Shown piece after piece: positions 37,034 to 45,300 of a stretch of DNA of 64,000 nucleotides; the stretch's first letter is position 1; each line of letters starts with the position of its first letter. The position numbers and the translations under genes are program-made. The stretch is from contig NZ_HG966617.1 of the NCBI RefSeq assembly GCF_000689395.1, positions 1,002,753 to 1,066,752 of the forward strand, written 5' to 3'. A model generated the notes under the pieces. The model searched no databases. It was not told the DNA's origin and saw only the letters and a program-made list of their open reading frames with translations. Source of the DNA: Candidatus Phaeomarinobacter ectocarpi. GTDB lineage: Bacteria; Pseudomonadota; Alphaproteobacteria; CGMCC-115125.

Positions 37034-37849
37034 TCAAGAAATAATCAGCTCACTTACCGCCTTGCGCGCTTTGGCATTTACCCCGGCCGTGCGTGCGACC
37101 TTCACCTTCTCCATTTTGAACCCGTCGAAGATTTTGCGCACTTCCGGACGGTCGTTGATTGACAGTAAGAAAGTGCCCTTCAGTTCTGCGAGCTGGACTG
37201 CCAGGCGCTCAAAGTCGGCCTTGGTGAACTGGTCACCATAGTCACGCTCGGCGCCCCAGTAGGGCGGATCAAGATAAAAGAGAGCATTGGGGCGGTCGTA
37301 GCGATCGATGAAGGCGTCCCAAGCAAGACGCTCGATGACAACACCAGCCAACCGCACGTGAAGATCTTCGAGGACCGGAACGAGCTTTGTGACATCGAAC
37401 CGCGCTGGACGGTCTGGGGACACACCGAAGTGTCTGCCGGCAACGCGGCCGCCGAAGGCAGTGCGCTGCAGATACAGGAACCGGGCTGCACGCTCCAGAT
37501 CCGTTAGCGTGTCCGGATCCGTCGCCATCAGCCGCTCGAACTCTACACGCGTTGTCAGCTGAAACCGCATCATCTCCACGAACGGCACATAGTGGCGCTG
37601 CAGTATCCGGAAGAAGGTAGCGACGTCCTTGCTGATATCGTTGATGACTTCGGCCCTCGGCCGGGTCAGACGCTTCAAAAATACGCCGCCCATACCGACG
37701 AATGGCTCGGCATAGAGCGAGTGCGGGATCATCTCAATGCGTTTCACTAGGCGCTTGGCCAAGTTCTTCTTGCCGCCGATATACGGGGCTGCGGGATGTG
37801 CCGGACGCACCGGCACGCGCTCATGAATCGACTCCATAACTAGACTCAC
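37034..37849 (-). CDS. Phage DNA adenine methylase (Dam/D12 class)
   Basis: A 271-residue SAM-dependent N6-adenine methyltransferase. The SAM-binding motif is PYIGGKKNLAKRL followed by EPFVGMGGVFL, and catalytic motif IV is DPPYW (about residue 195). The late-operon position next to the tail genes is that of com-mom in Mu, where modification protects phage DNA from restriction. Target sequence unknown. GTG 37849 has GGAG nine bases upstream; the ATG at 37837 is an alternative. A hairpin/palindrome shared with the lysis region lies 83-102 bases upstream. Confidence 0.9.
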   Translation of the reverse strand: MSLVMESIHERVPVRPAHPAAPYIGGKKNLAKRLVKRIEMIPHSLYAEPFVGMGGVFLKRLTRPRAEVINDISKDVATFFRILQRHYVPFVEMMRFQLTTRVEFERLMATDPDTLTDLERAARFLYLQRTAFGGRVAGRHFGVSPDRPARFDVTKLVPVLEDLHVRLAGVVIERLAWDAFIDRYDRPNALFYLDPPYWGAERDYGDQFTKADFERLAVQLAELKGTFLLSINDRPEVRKIFDGFKMEKVKVARTAGVNAKARKAVSELIIS

Positions 37850-37931
37850 TCAACATAGCTCCGCCGCGATCGCGGTGGCGGGACTTAAGGGGCGTAGCTG
37901 GCCCCGAGGTGGCAGCTCCTAACTGCCGGTT

Positions 37932-37951
37932 CGGTGTGTTGACGCACACCG
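37932..37951. promoter_or_regulatory. Perfect dyad CGGTGTG-N6-CACACCG between Dam and a small divergent gene
   Basis: Seven-base arms at 37932-37938 and 37945-37951 with a TTGACG loop. GGTGTGTTGAC recurs at 62483 in front of the L,D-transpeptidase gene. Could be a late-gene activator site or an RNA hairpin; it lacks a T run. Another GC-rich dyad (CCGCCGCGATCGCGG) lies at about 37860-37875. Confidence 0.5.
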
Positions 37952-37983
37952 GCCCCCGTCTAAATCAGGTGACGGAGGAAGAA

Positions 37984-38214
37984 ATGGCAACTGGCAACAG
38001 TATCAGTCTTGATGACATGGAACGGCGTTTGCGGCTTTCGCAGGCCCGCAACCGTATCCTTGAGGTCTACGTGAAGCACTTACTTGAGCGTTCTGGGTTG
38101 CCTGATGTGGAACGTCTTGAGCTGTGGCTCGATATGGCTTCAAGCCCGGACATGACCGCGGACGAGTTTATGGACCGGTCGGACGAATTCACGCCGCTCT
38201 CACTGCACAAATAG
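37984..38214 (+). CDS. Small plus-strand phage gene (76 aa), unknown function
   Basis: A 76-residue helical acidic protein (ISLDDMERRLRLSQARNRIL, then LERSGLPDVERLELWLDMA). GGAGG six bases before ATG 37984 makes it a convincing gene despite its size. It is read opposite to the tail operon and converges with the 69-residue gene at 38223, consistent with a phage cargo gene. No family recognised. Confidence 0.68.
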   Translation: MATGNSISLDDMERRLRLSQARNRILEVYVKHLLERSGLPDVERLELWLDMASSPDMTADEFMDRSDEFTPLSLHK

Positions 38215-38222
38215 AGGTCTCC

Positions 38223-38432
38223 TTATGTTGGCTGCGGGTCAGCGGCCGTGAATGCGCCGTCCGCATCAAGCACGCCCCATTGACTGTTGCACCGCACATG
38301 GCGATCGGTGACCGCGTCCGGCACCATCTCCCAGGCCAGCGGCTCCGCGACCGCGAAGCGCTCGGCCTCTGAGGCCACGAATTGCGCGATGCGTTGGTGC
38401 GCACCGCGCGGTTCTATAAGTGCATGCTTCAT
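38223..38432 (-). CDS. Small phage tail-operon protein (69 aa)
   Basis: A 69-residue protein starting at ATG 38432 with GAGGTGG about 6 bases upstream, overlapping the end of the tail-fibre gene region by position (starts 3 bases before its stop). It reads as the last gene of the tail operon. The sequence has no recognisable domain; a location just after the fibre gene is usual for fibre assembly or adhesin-associated proteins, which is only context. Confidence 0.6.
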   Translation of the reverse strand: MKHALIEPRGAHQRIAQFVASEAERFAVAEPLAWEMVPDAVTDRHVRCNSQWGVLDADGAFTAADPQPT

Positions 38433-38434
38433 CG

Positions 38435-39904
38435 TTACCACCTCACTATGCAAAGACCGTCTGATCCATCGCCGCCATCGCGGACGCCGCTATGATTGCC
38501 TCCTGTTCCCGCACCGCCGAGTGCGGCATCGGAACCAACATTCATGTTTGGTACGCCCCCAAAACCCGGCGAGTGTCCAGGCGTCGCAGCACCAAGAGTT
38601 TGGCTCCAGACGATGCCGCCTGGCATGCCGTAGAGGTTTAGGTCTCCGCCGATGCCTTGGCCCGGTGCCGACCCCGCCGAAGCAGCCACAGACGCTTGAC
38701 CGGTTACGCCACCCTGACCCCCGGTAGCGGACAGATGTGCGCCGAAGGACGTCGTCCCTCCGGAATTACCGTTGGCTTGATTTGCGCCGCCCAGTCCCTT
38801 CGACCCTATTGTGACGGTCTCGGACACCGCCAAAGCCGAAACGGCAATTCTCCTGGTCGCGCGGCCGGCACCGGCACCGGGATAGCCGCGTGAGTTCTGA
38901 GCAGAGTTGCCACCTCCACCGCCTCCGGTTGCGCCCACTACATCGACTTCAATATGGGTGACCCATGGAGGCAGATCGGCCTTTTCGAAAGTGCCGGAGG
39001 CGGTATAGATCGACCTGTTCAACGACAGCTCGTCAAGTTCCAGCGCCGCGCGACCAACAGACGGTGTGACGTTTGACAGCTCGTCGTCTGCCTTGTCCGC
39101 AAGGGCCGCTAGATTGTCGGCGACACTCTGAACAGCTGCACTAACGCCAGCAACGGTTGTCACATCGGCATCTATGCCTGCAACAGTGTTGACGGCGGCT
39201 GTAATCGCGGCCAGCGCCTGGACCTCCGCGCTGTCGCCAGCAACAGTCGATACTCCGGCTTCGATCCCGGCAACAGTGTTTATGGCAGCTGTGATCGCCG
39301 CGAGCGCCTGGACCTCTGCGCTGTCGCCAGCAACGGTCGTCACATTCGCTTCGATGCCCGCAACAGTATTGATCGCTGCGGTGATGGCTGCCAGCGCCTG
39401 TACTTCTGTGGTATCCCCTGCAACGGTCGTCACATTCGCTTCGATGCCCGCAACAGTGTTTATGGCGGCCGTGATCGCTGCGAGCGCCTGGACCTCTGCG
39501 CTATCGCCCGCAACAGTGGTCACGTTGGCGTCTATGCCCGCAACGGTGTTTATGCTTGCTGTGATCGCCGCGAGCGCCTGGATCTCCGCGCTATCGCCAG
39601 CAACGGTCGTCACGTCGGCGTTGATGCCCGCAACAATGTTGATGGCCGCCGAGATTACAGCCACCGCAACAATAGCGTCCAGGTCCGCCAGCACTTGGAC
39701 AAACCCCGGATCGGCTAGTACCGCTTGCGCCGCTGCAGCCTGATCAGCTGCATCTTGTCCTACAATCCCAAGGTCAACCAATGCCGACGGGAAGTTGTCC
39801 CGATGCCCATCAGCACCCATGCCACCTGGATTGGTATCAGGGTTCACCGGGTTCGAATTGTAGTAACCATCCTTCAGACGGTCGATCGATTCCTGCACGG
39901 TCAT
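38435..39904 (-). CDS. Phage tail fibre/adhesin with 30-residue repeats and glycine-rich tip
   Basis: A 489-residue fibre protein. After an N-terminal attachment segment, residues ~85-260 form six near-identical 30-residue repeats (core: TVAGDSAEVQALAAITAAIN), expected to form a trimeric shaft of coiled coil or heptad type. The C-terminal ~170 residues are a Gly/Ala/Ser-rich domain (GGGGGNSAQNSRG, GSKGLGGANQANGNSGG) ending in DGLCIVRW, typical of polyglycine-helix receptor-binding tips. It should contact the host surface. It overlaps the upstream gene by 4 bases. Confidence 0.82.
   Translation of the reverse strand: MTVQESIDRLKDGYYNSNPVNPDTNPGGMGADGHRDNFPSALVDLGIVGQDAADQAAAAQAVLADPGFVQVLADLDAIVAVAVISAAINIVAGINADVTTVAGDSAEIQALAAITASINTVAGIDANVTTVAGDSAEVQALAAITAAINTVAGIEANVTTVAGDTTEVQALAAITAAINTVAGIEANVTTVAGDSAEVQALAAITAAINTVAGIEAGVSTVAGDSAEVQALAAITAAVNTVAGIDADVTTVAGVSAAVQSVADNLAALADKADDELSNVTPSVGRAALELDELSLNRSIYTASGTFEKADLPPWVTHIEVDVVGATGGGGGGNSAQNSRGYPGAGAGRATRRIAVSALAVSETVTIGSKGLGGANQANGNSGGTTSFGAHLSATGGQGGVTGQASVAASAGSAPGQGIGGDLNLYGMPGGIVWSQTLGAATPGHSPGFGGVPNMNVGSDAALGGAGTGGNHSGVRDGGDGSDGLCIVRW
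39148..39660 (-). repeat. Six tandem ~90-bp repeats in the tail-fibre gene
   Basis: GCAACGGT(C/T)GTCAC-type landmarks recur at about 39148, 39238, 39328, 39418, 39508 and 39598, a constant 90-base step. The copies differ mainly at third codon positions, so the repeats are old or under selection, yet remain similar enough for recombination to change fibre length. Confidence 0.88.
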
Positions 39905-40764
39905 GAGATCACCTCTTCGAATTGCAGCTGGATGGAATTGCCCGACGCACGCGGGATGCGGTCTGGAAGCCTCTCAAAACGTGCCAGGAAGGCTTCGCGA
40001 AACAGGTTTGCCTCGTCGTCTGGGTCGGGCACAAAAAGCACCGGGTCCTCGATGTCGTTGCGCGCGGCCGCGTCCTGAAACAGCACGGCTTCACCCTTGC
40101 TCAACGCGTCATAGTCAAATCGCGCGACCCGCTGCAGCGGGCGTCGATCGAACACCGCCCGCCCGGACGGTGTGACATCGCGTAGCGTCCGAGAGCGAAA
40201 GCCGCGCGGCGTTCCGAAATTGAAATTGAATTCCGGCTGCAACCCCCCCGATGCAAACAGGTGCCCGATGTCCAACGCCAGATCAGGGTTGCTGGTATCA
40301 AGGAATTCAAAGCGCGCGTGGGTCGCCTGGATGGCCGGTTCCATCTGCACGAAGATGTTACGGTTGTAGGCAGCAATATCGTCTTCAAGCGGCTGTCCGG
40401 TCCACCAGTTCTCGTCTTCCCAATCAAGGTCGGTCGATACAAACAGCGACGGATAGGCCTGGACCCAGCCCGTGTCATATTCCGGTGCTGCGAAGTCATC
40501 AGATTGCGCCAGGCGCAAACGATACTTGGCACCGGATGTGATGTTGGTCGCCAGAGCAGCCACGATCGACAGTTTGCGGACCCGGCCAAAGTCGATGTCG
40601 AATTGCGTGTCCGCAGCGTCCAAGCTACCGGATCGGGCGGGCTGTGAGGCCAGCCGTGTGGTCTTGAGGTTGTCGAGAGGAAGCGTCAGGCTCCAGTCGC
40701 CACCGCTGAACGTGGCAGCAAGAGCATGGTTTGTGGCGTAGAACCTGCCTTGTCTGTTTGACAT
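39901..40764 (-). CDS. Phage tail protein (tip region)
   Basis: A 287-residue protein between the tail hub-like gene and the fibre. It is beta-rich, begins with SNRQGRFYATNHALAATFSG and ends in a segment QLQFEEVIS that overlaps the fibre start. The 524-residue neighbour and this protein together occupy the slot of the baseplate/tail-tip genes of RcapMu-like phages. I do not recognise a catalytic motif; no peptidase or lysozyme domain is visible. Assignment is from position. Confidence 0.68.
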   Translation of the reverse strand: MSNRQGRFYATNHALAATFSGGDWSLTLPLDNLKTTRLASQPARSGSLDAADTQFDIDFGRVRKLSIVAALATNITSGAKYRLRLAQSDDFAAPEYDTGWVQAYPSLFVSTDLDWEDENWWTGQPLEDDIAAYNRNIFVQMEPAIQATHARFEFLDTSNPDLALDIGHLFASGGLQPEFNFNFGTPRGFRSRTLRDVTPSGRAVFDRRPLQRVARFDYDALSKGEAVLFQDAAARNDIEDPVLFVPDPDDEANLFREAFLARFERLPDRIPRASGNSIQLQFEEVIS

Positions 40765-40773
40765 GTCTTGCTC

Positions 40774-42348
40774 CTACCCGAATACGCGCAAAGTCATGAG
40801 GGAACGCTCAGGCGCTGTCGGCCGGATCGCCATGAGGATCATGTCGGCATCGATGCCGGCGCGTGCGTCCGTGACGCGGATCTCGTTCCCAAGCTCCAGC
40901 TGCAACCGCTCGGCCGTCATTTCACACTGGATCAGGAAGGCTTCGCGCGGCGTGCCGTCCGCCCTTGGCCCAAATAGGCTTAGGACGTCCTGAGCAAGTG
41001 CCTGGGCATCATCGCCGTCGATCAGCGCCGTTGGCAGCTCAACGATGCGATAGTCCGGCCACAGAGCCTTGGTGGACGCATTTGGTGCGGTTGCCAGACG
41101 CCATTCGGAAGAGACAAAGGATTCGCGATCGGTGCCGAGCACGGCTGCCTGCATGTCAGCCCGGCGCATGACCGAGTAGTTGCGTGCGTAGAAAACAGTG
41201 ACCTCGCCAACCGGCGCACCGCCTTCGGACTGGTCAGGGGCAATGTCGATGATGTCATCATCCACAAGCGTCAGCACCGGCACGCCGGAAGGGGCACGCA
41301 CGGTAGCGACCTGCCAGGCGCCCGTTCGGTCCGGCAGTGCGAAGCCGCCGATCGACGACGCAAATGCATCAACCGCTTCAAGGCCCGTCACTTCGCTGTC
41401 GAGCCACAACCCCATCTTTTGCGGTGCCACCAGCGTGTCGAATGAAGCGCCGACCGAAGCGCCGGCAACGCCTTTCATGGACAGGACGCGCTTGATCAGC
41501 GGTCCAGCAGTGTCGTCGAAGCCCGCGCCGTGATCTGTGTCGTTTGCTCCCTTGAGGTCATACGTGACCGCATTCGCAAGCGCGCCTCCAAGCTTCACAA
41601 GGCCGCGTGTGCGGTCCTCTTCGTAGTCGGTGGCACCCAGCACCACGTTGTCGAAAACAGCCCCTGTAGAGGTCCCATTGAGTGTCAGGTTTGCGTCACC
41701 GCCACCGTTGTAGATCGCGGTGACGCCTTCGATGGACCCATCGTGCAGCTGGTCGACCAGGTCTTGAACATTGGCGGCCCGGCCGGGGATGTTTGCGCGG
41801 GTCAAATCACCCAGCGCCAGGGGCTTTGGAACGCCCTTCAAATCATCTTCTGTGCCTTCATAGCCAGAGCCGCCACCGTCATTTGTGCCGGCGTAAGTCA
41901 CCACCTGCAGATCCGTGTCCAGTTCAGCCCGCAGGTCAAAAACCGGCACTGCAAGCCGCCCAGGTGAAGAAGCGGACAATCGGAAGTCCGGTGCTCCGGC
42001 ACGACCGACCAGAAGCGGAACGAACTCGTCGAAGTCCTGACCCACCACGCCCCAATAAAGGCTCAACCGGCCCAACGCAAAGCCGCGCAGGTGGTTGAGA
42101 GCACCGTCCGCATTCGACAGCACCATCGCACCACCCGCGACCGTGCTAGTGAAGCCAGCCAGATCAAGCGACAGTTCACGGGCGATGTTTGCCGGGTCAA
42201 TCAGGCGAGGATCGTACGCCTGGCTTGGTCGATCTGCGTCCAGCGGTGAGAACGGCCGCATGGGCATATCTGAAAAGTAAAGCGTGGTTTGCGCATCAGT
42301 CGATACGTCGATGACGTCCAGCTCAGCGATGATGGCTTTCAGGCTCAT
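40774..42348 (-). CDS. Phage tail tip/hub protein
   Basis: A 524-residue protein directly after the tape measure gene, overlapping its end by 4 bases, so it is translated from the same message. The composition is beta-rich with many Asp/Gly turns (PVLTLVDDDIIDIAPDQSE) and no membrane segments. Position after the tape measure suggests a distal tail or hub component, as in other siphophage tails. No enzymatic motif was found. Confidence 0.7.
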   Translation of the reverse strand: MSLKAIIAELDVIDVSTDAQTTLYFSDMPMRPFSPLDADRPSQAYDPRLIDPANIARELSLDLAGFTSTVAGGAMVLSNADGALNHLRGFALGRLSLYWGVVGQDFDEFVPLLVGRAGAPDFRLSASSPGRLAVPVFDLRAELDTDLQVVTYAGTNDGGGSGYEGTEDDLKGVPKPLALGDLTRANIPGRAANVQDLVDQLHDGSIEGVTAIYNGGGDANLTLNGTSTGAVFDNVVLGATDYEEDRTRGLVKLGGALANAVTYDLKGANDTDHGAGFDDTAGPLIKRVLSMKGVAGASVGASFDTLVAPQKMGLWLDSEVTGLEAVDAFASSIGGFALPDRTGAWQVATVRAPSGVPVLTLVDDDIIDIAPDQSEGGAPVGEVTVFYARNYSVMRRADMQAAVLGTDRESFVSSEWRLATAPNASTKALWPDYRIVELPTALIDGDDAQALAQDVLSLFGPRADGTPREAFLIQCEMTAERLQLELGNEIRVTDARAGIDADMILMAIRPTAPERSLMTLRVFG

Positions 42349-45300
42349 GACAAACCGCCTGCGGCGCGGCGACCAGAGTTGCGGCGCAGGACCATATTGG
42401 TCTGCTCGTTCGCACGGCGCATGTCTTCGCGCGTCGCGTTGCCGGCTTCGATAGCGCCGATGGTGCCGTCGCCAGACGCAAGCACTGCACCTTCGAGGCG
42501 TTCAAGGCGGGCGGCGATGGCCTGCAGACCAGCATCGATGTTGCCACCTCCAGCCGATCCCAGTGTTCCGCCATTGACGGCGTCCAAAAACTGCGAGCCG
42601 TACTGCTCTACCGCTGCGGCGCGGATCACGTATTCACCATTGGAAAGGCGCGCAGGAATGCTGTCGCTGGTCGATGTGCCGGCACCCAGCACCATGCCGC
42701 CAGTCGAGAAACCTTGCAGGCCGTACTCTGCAAACCGTTCCGGATCGAGGCGCTGCGCCGCGCGTGCGGATGCGACGTATTCTGTACCGATGACACCAGA
42801 CAAGTATCGGTCCTCGCCACGGGCATTCTCATAGGCTGAAAGTGCCGTTTCGAGGCGCTCAAAAACCTTGTCAGCGGCGCGCTGCTTTGCTGCCTCTGCA
42901 GCTGCCGCCTCAGCGGCGGCCGCCTGGGCACGTGCGGCAGCGGCATCGGCTTCAGCTGCGGCAATGCGTCGATCGGCTTCCGCCTGGGCTTCAGCAATAC
43001 GGGCTTCAGACGCGATCTCGATGGCTGACAGACGTTCGGATGCCAGGCGCGCCGCCTCAGCTTCAATCGCAGATGCGTTGTCGCTTGACGTGAGCGACAC
43101 CAACTCGGCCAGGGCTGCATAAAGTGGTGTCGCCTCGCCGGTGAGGGCACTCAGCTCAGCGAGCTGGGCTTCCAGCAAAGTAGCATCCGGCGAATTCGAT
43201 TGAAGCGCCACCAGAATCTCCGACAGCAGGTCGAGCTGCTGTTCTAATACGTCAGCTTCAGTGTCGCTTGCATCTGCCTGGGCATCGGCAACCGCAGCTG
43301 CCTGCTCAAGCAGCGTAGACACAAAATCGAAGTCGGCCTGGAACAACTCGCTGTCTGCAAAGTAGGCGCGGCTGGCGTCGATGAATTGCCCTGCAACCTG
43401 CGGCAGGGCCTGCAGGGCCGACACGTTGCCGTTCTCGAAGGCGTCTGACGCGAGCGACTGCAGACGGTCGAACAGTTCCGTGCGCTGGTTTTGCGGCGAC
43501 AGGGGAGACGAAGAGCCGACGCGCAGGGCAAAGATGGCTTCCCGGCTCGAGACGGCAAAGCTGCGCAGGCTTTCGGCCAACTGGCGTGCCTCGGCAGCTG
43601 CAGACTGCGCGGCGCGGCCTTGCTCCTGGGCAAGCAACGACAGGGTGCTGCGGTTCGCACCGATCTGATAGGCGAGGTCGTCACTTAGCCCCAGCAGCTC
43701 GTTGAGGCGCTCGCGTTCGGCGTCTGCCAACTGCGCAACGAATGCCGATCGCTCCAGCAAATTGAGATGCTCAACAGCGGCAAGGTCAGCCTCCAGGAGA
43801 AGAGCGTCGCGCAGGCGCAGCTCCTGATTGTCCATGAGCTTTTCCCAGGCAGCGCGCAACGGGTCTGTGGCTGCCAGGATGCTGTCGAATGTGCTTTCGT
43901 CGAAGTCGTTGCGGAAGCTCTCGAGGGTCTTGGCTTCGAACTCATCAATGGCGTCGATCGCAAGGCCAACGGCAATGGCCCGGTCGCGCAGCGTGTCCAT
44001 TTCCTCGGTCAGGTTTTTAACTGCCAGCTCAGTCTGGGTCAGACCCTTCGTGCTGTCATCAAAGTTCAACGCCGCGAGGATCTGCTCAAGTTCGCGGATC
44101 TCGGTAATCTTCGTGATCAACTGCTCGACAGACCCGCCTTGCGCCAGCGCGCGGTTCACAGCGTCCGAGTCACTCTTGAGATTGGAAGCTGCGTTCTGGA
44201 AAAAGCGCTCAATGAATTCTTCAGCGGATTGCGCGCCAGAGACATTGCCCTGACCGATATGTTCTGCGCCTTGGTTGTTGATGACCTGCAGGCCGAGTTG
44301 ATCCGCAATCTGGTTGACGAACTGCGCCGCCTGGCTTGCGGCATTTTGCGTGACCGATCCATCGGCACCATTGTCAACGCCGGTCGACCCCACAGTCAGT
44401 CGTCCACCGGACACCCCGACATTCGTGTGGCCGATGGGATCACCACCGCCCTTGTTGCCAAACAGGCCTCCAATGAAATTGCCGAGCAATGCGCCCACAG
44501 CTGTGCCGACAAAAGGTATAGGAATGAAGCTGCCGGCTATGGCGCCAATGCTGCCACCGATATCAGCACCCGCGCCACGGTCGCCAAAGATCGCGTTGCC
44601 AAGGAAGTTGCCCGCAAAGCCGCCAGCAGCACCAGCAGGCGATCCCAGACGGCCAAGCGCCGACCCGAAGGTCGTCGGCGCGGCCGGCCCGATGCCACCG
44701 GCACCCAGAGACGACAGGCCAAGGCTCTGACCAGTGCTGCCGAAGATGAAATCGGACACACCCCCAAACGACTGTGTGAGGCCGCTGCCACCGCCGCTGA
44801 AGATATCGAAGATTGAAGACAGGCCACCGCCCGAACCGCCACCGCCACCGAAGCCCGCCTGGCCAAGGACCTGGCTGATACCAGAGTTCGACACACCAAG
44901 CACGCCGCCCAGCTCCTGAACGATGGGTACGATGATCGGCGTGGCGAGTGCCTGGAAGGCCAGCTCCGCGAGCATGTCGAGAAACAAATCCTCGAATGAT
45001 TTCATCAGCCCTTCAAAACCGCCTTCACCTTCCTTGAAAGCTGTTTTGAAGGCGTCCTTGAAGCCACGCTCGATCTCGCCTGTGAAGCGTCGCAGAAGCT
45101 CCTGGTTGGCGTCACGGGCGGCTTGTTCCTCTTTGAGGTCTTCCAGGCGGCCGACATGTGCGCGGGCCTCAGCGCGCGCCTGTGCCTCTGTCAGCTCGAG
45201 CCCTGCAGCCTTGGCGGCATTGAGCAAGTCACGGGTTACCAGCTCGACTTGCCGTTGCTCTTCGCTCAGCCCCGCCAGGCGCAGCTCCTCAGCCATGCCG

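Noticed and set aside
39148-39660. 90-base tandem repeats as a possible CRISPR array
   Set aside because: There are no separate spacers; each unit is coding and part of a continuous protein repeat.
39174-39743. Plus-strand repetitive open frame opposite the fibre gene
   Set aside because: It is a shadow of the 90-bp repeats in the fibre gene with no ribosome site and biased Ala/Ser/Thr composition.
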